NCBI GenBank assembly: GCA_033675545.1
Contig: JAWDGP010005058.1
Location: 96,001-160,000, forward strand
Direction of reading: 5' to 3'
Length of the DNA stretch: 64,000 bases
Source of the DNA: Elysia crispata
Lineage: Eukaryota; Mollusca; Gastropoda; Plakobranchidae
A model generated the notes under the pieces. The model did not search any database and had not been told where the DNA came from. It saw nothing but the letters and a program-made list of their open reading frames with translations. A program made the position numbers and the translations under genes. Shown in pieces: positions 39,543 through 52,607 of this stretch (the first letter of the stretch is position 1; each line of letters begins with the position of its first letter).

Positions 39543-42500
39543 TTAAAAAAAAAACAATAGTCATTATAAAAATATGCATATCATTTCCAAGGCGCTCTTT
39601 TTGAAAAAAGATTAGCTAAATGCACTCATACACTTTAAAATCGTTTTTACAAAGAACATGGTGTTGAAAAATTATATCATTACAAAACATGCAATCACAA
39701 CAACATTAAGATTATGCTATAAACTTTCTTTGCTCAAGAATTTCGGATGTATTTGGGTCAATTTTCGTGATGGGAGAGGTAAAGAATCAATTTGTTGACA
39801 AACTATAAAATAATCAAATTTCTTTTTTCTACAAAGTTATCTTATTTGATCAAACACCGCATTCGCTTGATTTACATTTTGCTGTAACGGTGGGACTGAA
39901 ACTTATCCTTCCTAAGACTATTCGGAAATATCCTCTGAGCTTAAATTATAACTTGCTTTCTTACCTCACTCACAGGAGCAACAGTATATATCGTCATACT
40001 GAGAACTTTACTATTATATACAACAACAAACGTATGACTGCCGAACTTACTTTAATTATACTGAGCAATATTGTACTAAAATCGCCAATTACTTTATCAT
40101 CCCAACGGAATGCTAGAGGCATTTGAACGACTTTTGCGGTTTTATCATATTAACAATAGGACAGCTTGAAGATCTAGATATGAACCTAAGGGAAGAATCA
40201 GTGGCTTGAGGTTTAAAGTTTCTTTTTAAGCCAGCAGCAACATCTCACTTTTATCCACTTTTCATAATTATTTGACCCTCCTATTTTTGCGCAAATTGGA
40301 AGAACTGTGAGATTATTGCAGGTGTGTTAAAGTGATCCGCAGTAACTGTTCTCTTAACATGAAGAAGAGCACTCACTGAGATAAATTTATTATAAAATAT
40401 GATAATCCGGCTTATACACAGCTGTGTCATTAACTCTCGAAGTAAGCATTGGAAAATGAAGTAATTGACATTCGCTGCTTGCAATTCTCCATATCTGTTT
40501 TGAACTTTCATTGGGCAGTTCGAGTCTCATATTGTCACTAAAAATTAATGTATTTGAAGTCTCATTCTTTCCGTTTCCTCAGCGAAATGATTCCTGTTAG
40601 TTCAATTCGCAAAAAATCCCTTGGAATATTTTAATAATAGAGAGGTTAAGCTTTATTAGTAACCAATCAAGCAGTCTAACTTGTTAGCCTTTTATCGTAA
40701 GGTGTGTGCGGCGTTAGAATTAGCACAAAAAAACAACAAAAAAAAAAAAAACAACAAAACAAAACAAAAACTTGAACTTAATTGACGACTTTGATTTACT
40801 TGTCTCGAAATATCCAGTGGTCATGAGGTTAAAAAAATTAATATGAAATCTAGTATGATATCACTCTTGGTTCTAAACACCTTGATGAAACAGGAACCAA
40901 ACTTTACTACCCTTGATGCCTCGGAACTCAAATATAGGTTGGTGATTTTTATTTTGAGCAAAGTTACAATCTTCTTACCCAAGTCGTAATAGTATTACTT
41001 TTATTCATTATCTCTTTTTTGAGGGTTGAATACTATATATGAGTAATTTCTTTTTCTGGGAGAGTTTTATTATCTCAATCTTGAGATTATTCAGTAGTCA
41101 TCTCCTCACGTATTTTTCCATATTTGGTATTTGTCTTGGCCTTACCTTACCGTTTGTGATGTAAATCTGGACTGAGACGATGGCTATGTTCTCATCAAGC
41201 CGTACAGATAAACATGGTTTTGCATGAAAATGATAAAATTGTTACAGATATTAAACTCATTAATAGGGATTTAGATTGCTATGTCTACGGAACGATTCTA
41301 TAGCAGGATCATTTTATTGTAAAAATTAGCATCCATACACATTGAAATATCGGATTTGAAAATGTGCTACCGGAAATATAAATTATGTTAATTAGTGCAC
41401 AAAATACCACAAAATGCCGCAAATAGATAGTACGATGATATATAAATAATAATTAGCAACCAAATTTAAGATCATCTTCACGCCCACTTTAAGCCTATGA
41501 CGTACAATCAAAAAATGTCCGTTTTAATATGCTGTAAACAATTTATGATTTTATAAAATTAGCTAATTTCTCTCATACTGTTTTAAAATTTGAATGATAT
41601 GATGCTACATTACTGTCATCATCGGATTATAAGGTATGCATAACTATTATTGCAAAAATCAGTTATCTTCTATGCATGGGTGAATTAACATTAGTTATGC
41701 CTACATGGGATTTCCTACGAAAATATGCAAATTCAAGTTGACGCATGTCATAAGAAAGGATAAAACAACCATTAATTTTTTTTTCATCTTATATTTTATA
41801 AAATACGATTCTGTTCAAGAAATGACCCTGAAGATTTTTATTTTATTTTATTTGGAACCTACCTTTCCTTGCTTCTAAACTTGAGCATACTGTTGGCTTA
41901 GAGTAGTACATGTAGTTCTTATAAGCTAGGCTATTGAAAAAATAAAAGAGATTTTAGAGCAAACGAAACCCATAACACTCTTTTTCACATATCAAAATTT
42001 CGAGCACCCACAAGTCAATGATTAGAATTATTCAAGTCTTGCGAAGCAAGATAGAATACAGATCAGTAACTAAAAAAGATTTTCCTTCAGAGAATTTTAT
42101 AAAAAAAAAAGTAGAATATTAAATTATAAAAAAATAGAGCTGATCGATATATCCTTGAAGAATAGCCGTTGGACAGATACACAGTTCAACATTCATATGA
42201 ATAGATGGAAAGGAATGCACAATACACCATGCGTCACCAATATTTGTATTTTGTATTCCCAAGGCAGACAAGGGAAGTAATCTTTATTGCGTGCTTGAAA
42301 CAAGCTCTCAAAGATATTAGACGAACCGCGGTCTATCTCAAACACCAACGAGACGATCCCAAAGGAAATTAAATACACAAAGGACATGGACTTCACAAGA
42401 AATGAATAAATCAATTTGATATGATAACATCTTGAAATTTTATATCACCGGTTTGTATTAAAGAAGATATTAAAACAATAACGCACATCGAATACCTGAT

Positions 42501-45155
42501 ACAGATGGTGCTCAATATAACACTCAATAAGTTTGAACAAATATCCTCACCAAATAAATATCAGATATTAAAATTAATTGTATCGACCACTTCTCAATAA
42601 TTTTATCATCCATCGCTCTTTCCATGCCGCGTAGGCATCAGCAAAATCAGAAAAAAAATATCAAATTGAACGCTTCATAGAATTAGACACACGGCGACTT
42701 CTTAGAATTCATGATTAAAAAACACAATTGACTGCTACACTTTTCAGGATTTCTATAGACCATTTAACATGCGTATGTTCAAATCTAGAAGTGGCATTTT
42801 TTCCTCTTACAACCAGAAAATGCCAAGTGTAAAACTAATAAATCCTCCCTGAGAAGATTACAGCGCCAAAATATATAAAAAAAAAATAAATAAATGAAAG
42901 CACGAGTAGATTATGCAGGAAAAATTCGAGAGAAATGTAAGCAACTGTAACAATATTGAAAGCTGAATTGTAAAAAAAAAGTGCAGACAGGAAAATTCTT
43001 ATAGAAAAGAGAAATAATCAGAGTTGAATGTGCGATTTCAAAATTTGAAGGTCGTATGCTACATGCGCAGGCGAAACGTAAACAATATTGAAAAAAAGAT
43101 AGATTTGAAACAGCAAACATTCGCTGAAAGATGTTTGGGTCGAGTTGCTGTTCAAAATTGATTCAAATGAAGACATCAAGAGTTAAAGCACGCGATTTTT
43201 CTTTCTTTTTTTCTTTTTTTTTTTTTTTCTTGACTGTTTATTTGAGTCAGATCAAAGCGGAACCAGATAAGATTTAAGTGACATATTTAAAATCGGCAGC
43301 CTCCCAGCCTCCGGTTGGAAAATATAATATTTTGAGAATAAGAAAACAAGCGGGTATGATAACATATTTCGAAAACTTAAAAGAATAGATGTCATTTTGT
43401 AGGTATAATTTATTAGAACTCAATTTCTTCCAATTTTTTTTTTTAGAATTTTATAGTAGTCTTCATTGTTATAATGGCATAAGATATTTCAATGGTATAT
43501 GGCGAATCCATAATATTGGGTTTTTTTCCAAATCAATTTAAAAAAATTACAACCCTCTCATGGCGCGTTTAATACCTACCAAGAAAATAACTATTATTCT
43601 AATAAGCTTCATTCTAATACTTGCTATTGTTGCAAATTTTTTAAAACTTTTCTTGAAAATAGTATATATGTAAGAGTATCTGTATCTCTTTTTCCATTGT
43701 CCGAACTCATACTAAGTTCCTCTATTTCACGTGAAAAAAAATGTCTCGGAACCACTTCTAGATATCACTAAGGAGATTGTAAGAAATATGGAACTTACCG
43801 AGAATATTTTATTGAGCCCCTTAAGTCTAGCCTGTCGTCAGTGCTATACATAGAAAGAGATTGCGATGTACTTTTCAATGCTTTTAGAATTCATATTTTT
43901 TGCTTACATTTTCGAAAAGTGAGTAAGTCCCTGCGTTTTATTCTTTTCTAATTTGAAAGACCCATTTTTCTCCTTTAAATAGTTGTATTCAGGGTACTAT
44001 TTACTATTCAAATGAACCATTATTCTACATGGCAGCATCGTACGAAATGGTGGGACACATTATAGAAATATTTTAGCTGTCAAATAAAAAGCTCTTACTA
44101 CAACAATATGGCTATTGCACCAGATCAAAATAAATATGGCGCCATATTTTTGTTTTCACCTCGCAGGGAATATGGATACAATAATATGTAGATCGGCGAC
44201 AATTGAAGATCAAGGGAAGCTTCTTTATCTATTCATATCCGCATATTACGGTTAGCCGGTGTTTTCCTCCATGCTTCAGGATACGGCGCTGCGGCAAAAT
44301 GAGACATTTTTATGACACTTTCTATGCATTTTTGTCGCTGGCAATGGGTTGATTTAGAGCAAACATTGGTTCAAATGGGAGTTAAGCGGTAGCAAGCAAA
44401 CGTTCGGGTTGAACCGACGAAGAGGGCATTTAAAAAACAAAAGGAAGAGAGGTAAATTCTGACGGAGTGTAGAAAAAAAATTATAGATGTTTTATAGACT
44501 TATTATAATTGATGCATGCAAAATGACTGCAATGTTGAGCACGATATTTACTCATAGCTGCAAATAAAAAGTAAAACAATAATAGATTGGTTCCTAGATA
44601 AAACTGATCAAAGCTTATAAACATTCTAAGAATAGAAAATTTAGAAAGGAGCAAAGAAAGAAAAGAGGAAAAATCTTGAAGAACAAATAAGTATAAAAAT
44701 ATCGCTAACAATGCAGAAAAAGAACAGACACCTGAAAAAAATCGCCTAGTGTTTGGATTGCTCAAAGCTCCAAAAAAAAAAAAAAAGGAAAAAGAAAAAT
44801 GTTTTTTGAGAATATCTTTTGGTGTGTTTTCTCGTATTCAATTAGTGAGTGTCCAAGCAAACCTTAACTCTCAAAACAAAACAAAATTAAGAAATAATTA
44901 TGTTCATTGTGAAGACGGATGGAAGATAGGCAAAAGCATAGTTAGAGCATGTTTACAGGAGAATGAACGGTTTGAAACGAAAACCCTGCAGACTTCTTTT
45001 ATTATTAATTTATAAAATACTTTATAGAAAAACATTTAATTTTTTTTTGTATGGGAAATATTTGAGTGTATTTATCGATGTTGGGAGCGGTCGCTTTGAA
45101 TCTTCATCAATGCCTTGTAAAAGAAAGTACGGCTGTATGATTAATTAACAATTAT
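39543..45155. other. 5.6 kb AT-rich stretch without recognisable genes
   Basis: Frames up to 94 codons occur (for example 44481-44765 minus, hydrophobic), but none has a recognisable motif and splice-flanked blocks were not found. A/CAAAA-rich DNA lies at 40728-40770 and a T-run at 43200-43230. The block 44160-44400 is a little less AT-rich. Confidence 0.45.
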
Positions 45156-45210
45156 TACTAAGTTAAAATGCTTACACAATTTTTACTAAGTTAAAATGCT
45201 TACACAATTT
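45156..45210. repeat. Exact 27-bp tandem duplication
   Basis: ttactaagttaaaatgctta followed by cacaatt occurs at 45156 and again at 45183 with no mismatch seen, a recent two-copy duplication. Confidence 0.95.
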
Positions 45211-46832
45211 TCGTTTATATATTTAAGGAACATTTAAATTTATTTACACATGGGTATAATTATTTTGTTTATTCTTGTTAATGCTGCAAAATTGTGCTCA
45301 CCTTTACACGCTTCTTGTTAATAACATTTTCCATTTATACATACAAGCATAGTCTTTAGTCAGTACATTTTAAAATATTCTATTCAAATTTTCAAGACAG
45401 TAAATTTCTTGTATCTGATCGCATGTCACACACATCACTTTTAAATGGATAACATTTAGAACAATGCCTTTTCTTAACTTCTTCTCCGTGAAAATTGCAC
45501 GTGTTCAACAGAATGATCAAAGGCGATATGATTTTGTTCTCTTTCTTTGAAATACAAGTAAAAGATAGCATTTCTTTCAAATACCTTTTTTTGATTAAAA
45601 TTTCCGATTTGCGCCTCATTGGTTCTGATTTTGATACTAAAGTTTGTAGATGAAAAGCTTGCTATGTCACCTATTTTCACGAGACCCGAACAAAACAGGA
45701 CGTGGCTACTAACCTATTCTAAGGTGTTAAGTCCAGCATTCGAGGTTTCCAAAGCAACACTGACTATAAACGCGAAAGCGAACAGAATTTCTTTGGCCTG
45801 ACCTTGAAAATTGTGATGGATGCATGTTACAAATTCCAGATGTGAAAAGCGTTAGTTAGGAAATGTCCCCCCTCCCCTCCCCTTTTCCCCCTTTTTTTTC
45901 TTCACCCTCCCCTACTCCCTTTCTCTCCTAACGGTAAAAAAACATGTTGAAGGAAAAGTCGGGCCAACTTTATACACGATTTAGAAAATTCAGTGCACAA
46001 AGGCCGAGTACAAATTCCACCAATTTAGAGCGCAAAGCTAAAACCGTATGTTGCCCGTTAATTGACCATGCCAGGGTGGAGATAAATCAGGGGCGAATGT
46101 CAACGGGGGAGGGATAAGAAACGATAACGTTCCGATTTGGTCCTGCTGCTCTTGCGATAAGTCTTTTTCACATCTTTATTTGAGTAAAAAGAAATTCATA
46201 AATAAATCTTCCCTTATTTTTATATTTTTTTGTGTCGATTTAATCTTCTTCCTCGTAAAATGTATGAGACAGCTTGAGAAAGATAAATTGATTTCCGTAT
46301 TTTATGGAAATTCTCACCGTTGCTTCGAAAGTACAAAGTCTAATTTTTTCTTTAATAGTCACCTTGAGGAGGATTAACTCCCTCTCCAAAAATTTTCCTC
46401 TCATTTGTTTTGTTTAAACGAGTGAACTATGTTTGTTACAAGTCGTCAAAGTATAAAGAGGTGTTTACTGATGCTTTTAGTTGGAAATCACTCTGAAAAC
46501 TAACCAGCCATTGAAATTAAGTTTAAGTTTTCTAACAATCAGTTCTTACCGGATTGAAAACGAAAACTGAGTTTGGTGCACAATTTATTAATAAATATTC
46601 AATTTTTGATTGGTATTCTATAAGCTTCTTTCTTTAAATCCTTTTCTGGTAATTTTTTTTTTCATTTTTTTCCTTCTAAATTTTTGCTCATGCCTACAAT
46701 TTTATGTACATGTATAACGAGGGCAATGTATTTCCCGTCGAAAAATTGATAAAATGAAAGAAGATTTAAATGGGGAGTGATGTTACTGAAAATTAGGTTT
46801 AAAAAAGAGATCGAGAGAGGAGCGAGATAGAT

Positions 46833-46836
<4 letters not shown>
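45211..46836. other. Gene-free stretch with a C-tract
   Basis: A pyrimidine-only C-rich tract lies at about 45867-45930. A GC-richer block at 46010-46165 carries GATA and TTAATTGACC motifs. No gene is seen. Confidence 0.4.

Positions 46837-46884
<48 letters not shown>
46837..46884. repeat. (GA)n microsatellite
   Basis: Perfect (GA)n run within a longer degenerate purine tract. Confidence 0.96.
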
Positions 46885-46890
<6 letters not shown>

Positions 46891-47143
46891 AGAAAGGGAG
46901 AAAGAGAGAGTGATATGGAGAGATTGGAAGGTAAAATTTGAAATAAAACACAGAGTAGATCAGAGAGAGACTCACACACAGAGCGTGCTCAAAGATTGAC
47001 CCACAGAAAAAAGCAGAGAGATAAACGTCTTCAGCTCACAAGAAGGAAATGAGACAAAGGGTAAAGGCATTGGAGAAAAAACAGAAGATAAAAACAGATA
47101 GGAAGAGAAAGGCAGATAAATAGACGGGAAGACGTTAAGAATG

Positions 47144-47147
<4 letters not shown>

Positions 47148-47229
<82 letters not shown>
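47148..47229. repeat. (GA)n microsatellite
   Basis: Perfect (GA)n run of about 82 bp. Confidence 0.97.
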
Positions 47230-47234
<5 letters not shown>

Positions 47235-48239
47235 GAAATGAAAATGCACGAATATGCAAGCGCTGCAGAGTTCCCATATTCAACGAAGCGTAAGGGAACG
47301 CAGTTACACTTGCCTCTTCAAGCTACTGGCATAATAAGTTATGCATAGCATAACGACTGGTGGTAATCGGTAACACAATAAAGTTTTAGAACTTTGGCTT
47401 TAAAGCGCGTCTGAAAAAAACTAAATAAAAGAAAGAGAAAGATATGTGTTGTGATTGATTGATCGCATGGTCCTCAGAGATAAGACAAAGCAACAGCTGC
47501 CCTAGATAGTTTTTCTTGAGAATTTTGTTGTAGGTACTTCCTTACACACGTATAAACAGAAAAAATAATAATTGAGAAACAGTCACAAAATTGTTACAAG
47601 GAAAGTAAGACCTTAACAAATATAAAAATGTGTGTATGGATGCGTGCAGAAACATGAATTGTAATAAAAAACATTGTTTTTTTTTTTCAGGACAATGTTT
47701 CCAATGTTAAGTAGTAATTCCCTGTTGGAAGGGTCGTACAACAAGTAGGATAATCGTGCCGAAAACAGAAAACAAAAAACAAAAACAAAAAAAACGAAGA
47801 AAAGTTATGAATTTATGAAACAGTGTCACCTCATTTAAATTGCGCAAAACTATGTTTTTCGCAAATGTAATTCGAATAGGACACTTAAAACATTTTTGCA
47901 CAGATTTTAAAGATGAAAAAAATTACTTACCTGATAAACTGTATGACTGACACGTTTTGAGACAAAAGCCAGAAAATTCAAGCAGGCAAGTTGGAAAACA
48001 GAGTCCATTTATTGTCCATTTAAAAATGTTCAAAACATTTTTTTTGTAATTGAAATTTAACCTTCATCAAAACTGGTAAGCTATTAATCAAGAAATTGCG
48101 TACATATGAAAAACAACTTAAAAACACATCTTAACATGACCAAGATTATTACTATTATAAACCTATGTTTTATTAAATTGCTTAATGATTATAAATCGAC
48201 AAAGTTGTTGATGAGTCTTATATTCGTTTTGTCTCACGC
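47230..48239. other. AT-rich gene-free stretch
   Basis: Nothing supportable is seen. Confidence 0.45.
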
Positions 48240-48470
48240 GAGAAGCAGACCACCCGCAATAAAGATAAGACGTGGAGAAGAAAGTGAGCGGAGAGACTTT
48301 CCTCCATGTCTCTCTTTCTGTTCTGACTCGCAGTGCTAAGCCAGGCGGTGGTGCTTTCCCCGCCCAATACCCCCTTCCGCCCCGCTCCCGCCCCGCTCCC
48401 GCCCCTCTCTGACAGTGGAATTAAAAAAAATACCACACGTGCCGTGCGCCTGTCGGCAGGCACAACCAGT
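48240..48470. promoter_or_regulatory. GC-rich island with GC-box tandem
   Basis: This is the sharpest GC- and CpG-rich island in the window. It has CCCCGCTCCCG repeated at 11-bp spacing around 48378-48405 (GC-box-like), a CACGTG E-box at 48436-48441 and a GCCTG-TCGG-CAGGC hairpin at 48448-48461. This suggests a promoter or CpG island. Which strand it would serve is unclear. No adjoining first exon is convincing; the 81-codon minus frame across it looks like GC-driven openness. Confidence 0.3.
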
Positions 48471-48551
48471 TATTTAGGAAATATTTAAATGTTTCATTCA
48501 ATATTTTAAAGCATTTAAGCAGTAAAAAAAATGCGTTCTTAGATTTACATA

Positions 48552-48745
48552 TGTGTGTGTTTGTGTTATTGTGATACTCTTTTCATTTATCCTTTTTTTT
48601 GGTTTTGCGCATCTCATAGTGTGTGTTTTTTTGTTTTTGTTTTTGTTTTTTTTTTTTTGGTGGTTTGTGTGTGTGTGGGGGAGGGGGGGGGGGCTGTGGT
48701 TACACTACTACATGCTTTTTTTTTTTTTCCTCAATTTATTTTTCT
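48552..48745. repeat. T/G-rich low-complexity tract
   Basis: (GT)n, T-runs and a G-run of about 15 at 48677-48693 follow each other; open frames here are artefacts. Confidence 0.85.
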
Positions 48746-50018
48746 TCCCTAACAATTTAATTTGTTAATTTCTTTTTTTCAAATTTCACGTCTTTTCTGA
48801 AGCGCGTCACATGCACAATTATTGTTTCTTGAATTGATGAAGGTTTTACTAATTCCGAGTTATTGCTGCCATAATTATGTCATTGACACATGAGAAGAAA
48901 TAGTAATGTTCCAATCAATGTAATCACAAAAGACTAAACCGAATATCAAGTTTTACCCCTCTGTATCACGGGAAAATGAAATAAACTAACTCTTATTGCG
49001 GAGATATGAGAATAAAACTATTTTAGTACAGTCACCAACGACTAAATCTAGATCTCAAGTTTTGCAACAGTAAAAGTAGAACTACTAACTTCCTTGCCGC
49101 GTGATGGAAAAAAAAGAAGCTAAATAAAAAAATAAGTAAAAATAAGTAAATAAATAAACAAATGAATAAACTTATTATTATTCTGAGGAAATCCAAACAA
49201 ATAGTATATTTCTCAAATATACGATACCAGTCAATTTTTTTTTCTATAACTTGTGCGTTTTGTTTAGTATCAAAGACACGCGGCAAACGCAACCCGATAT
49301 AAAGTAACAGCAGGCGATTTAAATGTATCCTTGATACCAGTTTTGAATAATAAACGCACTCATTTTACACATGCCAGCGATAAAATACTGCAAATACTCG
49401 CTATTATCTTTGGTGAAATAATCGGTTAAAGTGATAAATGCGCAAATTAACAACCCATTTTCCAGGTGGAATCCTTAACCGCATGACCTAGTTAGGATAT
49501 CGCACTGTTAGAAGGTATCTGGTTATCCTGATTCAGACTTTATCCGACTCTTTTATTCAAGGGAGAAAAATTAGAAAAAAATAAAATAAAATAAAATAAT
49601 TGAACTATAAATAGACCTATATAATATAAGCAAGTCTGTACCATATACAGTTTAGCACTATTCAATGAACATTATGGCTCATCATTACTTTTGAGGACAG
49701 AAAATATCAATAAATTCAGAATACCGAATTAATTCCCTGCTTCATCCATTTTACCTTAGTTACAATAGAAAGTCATTGAAAAACAAATGATCTGAAAATC
49801 ATTTTAGCTGGCATAGGTAAAAAAAAAATTGGAAAGGAATCATCAGTCTTAATGGGTGATATTTATTATGATCTACAACTTGATAAAAAAAGATAGGCGT
49901 AATTAAAAAAAAAAAGAATTCTTTTCGAAAGATTGTCTTAAACTGTGTGTTTGTATTTTTAGTTAGTTTCTTATCGTCTAAGTAACATAATTTACCTTTC
50001 TCTTTTGGTTCTTTCATA
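48746..50018. other. Upstream region of the 50-52 kb gene candidate
   Basis: AT-rich and without exons I can support. TATAAATA at 49606-49613 is a good TATA match about 410 bases before the candidate ATG at 50019; whether it is used is unknown. (AAAAT)n lies at 49579-49600. Confidence 0.3.
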
Positions 50019-50180
50019 ATGGAAAAAAATATTGAACCGCCTTCTCAAACTCTGAGCAAACCCCAACATTTCTGTGGACTGAATGATAAGGGCGGATCTG
50101 AGTGTTTCTGGGTCTACAGTGATGATTGTGTCCTATTTTCAATCTCGATAATTTTCATCGAAGAAAAAGTTACGGTACGG
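50019..50180 (+). CDS. Candidate first coding exon of an unrecognised spliced gene
   Basis: An ATG at 50019 opens a frame that runs 54 codons to a strong donor (GTACGG, then gtgagag) at 50181, ending in phase 0. The peptide begins MEKNIEPPSQTLSKPQHFCG, continues LNDKGGSECFWVYSDDC, and ends in a hydrophobic, beta-like VLFSISIIFIEEKVTVR. The frame stays open a further 15 codons past the donor. The next exon candidate at 50910 begins in phase 0, so the join is in frame. GC is higher than in the flanks. I recognise no family; a small globular domain is possible. The intron that would follow holds the 68-bp minisatellite. Confidence 0.4.
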
Positions 50181-50269
50181 GTGAGAGAAGCTTATCATAG
50201 TCTGAGAAATTTTATTAGGTGGATATAACCGTACTTTAACATGTGAGATGTTTTTTTCCCTCTTGTAAA

Positions 50270-50850
50270 CTTAGAGCGTACATGCACCACTTAAAACGTC
50301 TAAAATGTAAGCGCAGTTTTAAGACGGTGACTTGAGGTTTACAGTGTATACATGAACCTCTTAAAACTTGAATTTGAAATACAAACGCAGTTCTAAGACG
50401 TGGATATGAAATTTACAAAGTATACACGCACCTTGTAAAGCTTAAGTTTGAAACAGATTTAAGGCGGGTATGTGAAGCTCACAAAGTATACAATGCCATG
50501 TACCTCCTAAAACTTAAGTTTGAAATATAAACGCAGTTTTAAAAGCTTAAAAAATATACAGTGTCATGTACCTCCTAAAACTTAAATTTGAAATATAAAC
50601 GCTGATTTAAAAGCTCACAAAGTATACAATGTCATGTACCTCCTAAAACTTCAGTTTGAAATATAAAAGCAGTTTTAAAAGCTTAAAAAGTATACAATGT
50701 CATGTACCTCCTAAAACTTGAGTTTGAAATAAAAATACAGTTTAAAGACTTAGATGTGAAGTTTACAAACTTTATATTCACCTTTCAAAAGTAAATACGC
50801 ACCTCCTTAAACCTTTGTTGTAAATTGAAAAGTAGTTATAAGACGGAGAT
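50270..50850 (+). repeat. 68-74 bp minisatellite (about 8-9 copies)
   Basis: A unit with the landmarks acctcctaaaactt, gtttgaaatataaacgcagt, aaagct(c/t)a and aagtatacaatgtcatgt recurs. The landmark acct starts at about 50285, 50356, 50430, 50502, 50570, 50638 and 50706, with decayed copies after 50770. The outer copies are 71-74 bp and diverged. The four central copies are 68 bp and nearly identical, so that core expanded most recently. Confidence 0.93.
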
Positions 50851-50909
50851 ATGAGAGGACATAGCTCGGCGTTTTAAGCGGTACCTATTTTTCTTTACAC
50901 TACATGCAG

Positions 50910-51063
50910 CACAATCTGTCCGTGGAGGATCCGACTCCAGTCACAGCCGCCGCTGCAGCTCTATATAAAACTAAGGCACCAAATCTTACTGTCTCTCGAG
51001 ACAGAAAAGGACATTCATCAAAGTTTTCAGAACCAATGTCTCTTTTAAAGGACGCGTCTATGG
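50910..51063 (+). CDS. Candidate second exon of the 50-52 kb gene
   Basis: An acceptor (tttttctttacactacatgcag) ends at 50909. The frame that continues from exon 1 reads HNLSVEDPTPVTAAAAALYK, then TKAPNLTVSRDRKGHSSKFS, then EPMSLLKDASM. It is near half G and C, well above background. A possible donor (ATGG, then gtattg) lies at 51064 and leaves phase 1; it is a weak match. The frame otherwise closes at 51102-51104, and another weak donor (gtaaaag) lies at 51101. If no donor is used this is a terminal exon and the exons at 51.7-52.1 kb belong to another gene. The Ser/Thr/Lys-rich sequence looks disordered. No family is recognised. Confidence 0.4.
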
Positions 51064-51676
51064 GTATTGCTATAAGCAACTTTTGGTCAATTCTTTACTT
51101 GTAAAAGATAGATATATCGACCTCACGAGCGGTGTTGTATGAAGTTTTACCACCCAAAAGATAAGTCCTAGTAGGACAGTGTCAAAGCGGTCCTGGTGAT
51201 TATATTTGCTATGACAGTGACGGTGAACAAATGTTTCTTGAGAATTAAATGTCACGGCCGCGGGATAAAATCTTATATTCATTAATTTGACAGTCAGCCA
51301 GCAATGCTAGCGACCTCTGGACCTGTCGAGACATTTACTATCTCTAGTATAGAGAACTGATAAAGTGCAGCAATTGTCGATTGTGAAAAACAGCATCTTG
51401 AGAATATCATTTTTAAAGAGGTCTGGATCGAACGTAAAAGACAAAAAGTGTGTAAACAGTCTAATATATTGATCTCTTAATTCGAGTTCAAATAATCATT
51501 TATGCTTTTAAGTGTCTTTATTTTTTTTTAAATTAAATGGTCTTGACAATTTTAGAAAATTCAACTGTGCTATCTATTGATTGTATTTTATAATTGTTGG
51601 CGCGGGTACGATAATAAGACGTTCAATTTTCAATTTTACAGTTTCAATGGAAACCATCTTAAAATCATAAATAATT

Positions 51677-51842
51677 ATGAAGAAAATGGAAGGGGAAAAA
51701 AAGATTCGCAATCTAAAATTCAACAATTCTGAGTCAGCGCTAAATAAAGTTCTTTCCAAATCTGCATCGTCTGCTATAGAGATGCAAGCGTTTTTAGTAC
51801 CTATTGTCAAATCGTTTGCCGATAAATATCACAACAATATAT
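51677..51842 (+). CDS. Candidate third exon, or first exon of a separate two-exon gene
   Basis: The open frame starts after a TAA at 51668-51670. The first ATG is at 51677, and the frame reaches an excellent donor (AATATAT, then gtaagttt) at 51843, leaving phase 1. The peptide ends SKSASSAIEMQAFLVPIVKS and FADKYHNNI and should be largely alpha-helical. Two readings are possible: a start at ATG 51677 (MKKMEGEKKIRNLKFNNSES), or entry through a weak internal acceptor near 51692 in phase 1, which would fit exon 2. Best acceptor strength nearby (ttttacag at 51641) leads into stops, which favours the separate start. The downstream splice is the strongest in the window. No family is recognised. Confidence 0.45.
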
Positions 51843-51998
51843 GTAAGTTTAACGTAGGCGGTGATCCACAATAAGCAGAGATCAGATATAAACTAGTTTC
51901 ATATTCATCACGTTTGCTTTCAGCCTCTATCACCCATTTAAAAGACGGAACACATATTTCTTTTTTAATTTTTCCCCTCGAGCTTTTATTTCTTTTAG

Positions 51999-52126
51999 AC
52001 TTCTGTAAGATGCAGAGCGCGATTGCCAATACTCTCTTAGAACTAAAGGCTATTTTGTTAAGACGCGTCGTTGCTCATGTTGGGGGCAAAGTCGAGACAT
52101 TGGACCCAGACGATTTGAACATCTGA
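51999..52126 (+). CDS. Candidate terminal exon of the 50-52 kb gene
   Basis: A long pyrimidine tract (ccctcgagcttttatttcttttag) ends at 51998. Entry is phase 1, exactly complementing the phase 1 exit at 51842; the junction codon is TAC (Tyr) across a 156-bp intron. The frame reads FCKMQSAIANTLLELKAILL, RRVVAHVGGKVETLDPDDLN and I, then TGA at 52124-52126 with a second in-frame TAA close by. The first part should be an amphipathic helix; the end is acidic. With ATG 51677 the product is 97 residues. AATAAA follows at 52608-52613. Strong donor, strong acceptor, matching phase, raised GC and a poly(A) signal make this the best-supported gene end in the window. The protein is not recognised. Confidence 0.48.
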
Positions 52127-52607
52127 TAAGCTACTCATAGTTCGCATGATGGACACAGCTATGTATCTCATTTTAGCTTCCTACCTCTGTGTGTTCTTGG
52201 AAAGGCAGTTTCGTTGTTATTCTTCAATTTAATGGCGCGCAACTGTCACCCACGAGAAGAATTCAATAATTATATAAAGATTTCTTCAATTGAAAACCGC
52301 ATTGGGATTGTCGTTTTTTAATTCTATATGCGTTGTGTAATTGAAGAAAGGTTAGTTGAAATTAGCTGTCTTTATCCCATGGAACTATTTGTTTATGGTG
52401 TCTCTTTCAATACAGATAGGAAGAGCTGGAACAAAAGAAAAGAAAAATAGGGGAGGTACAGGCTTGGTTTTCGTACTTTAAAACATCTGCTTTGCTCTAA
52501 ATTGTTTTTCTCAACTTTCTTCAAAGTGTGGAGAAAAATTCTATCATTACTACAAAATCCTGCACGGTTTTTATATGTGAGCCGAAAATATATTTGAATA
52601 ACATCTA

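Noticed and set aside
44481-44765. 94-codon hydrophobic minus ORF as a membrane protein
   Set aside because: The hydrophobicity follows from T-rich codons of AT-rich DNA; no supporting splice or start context.
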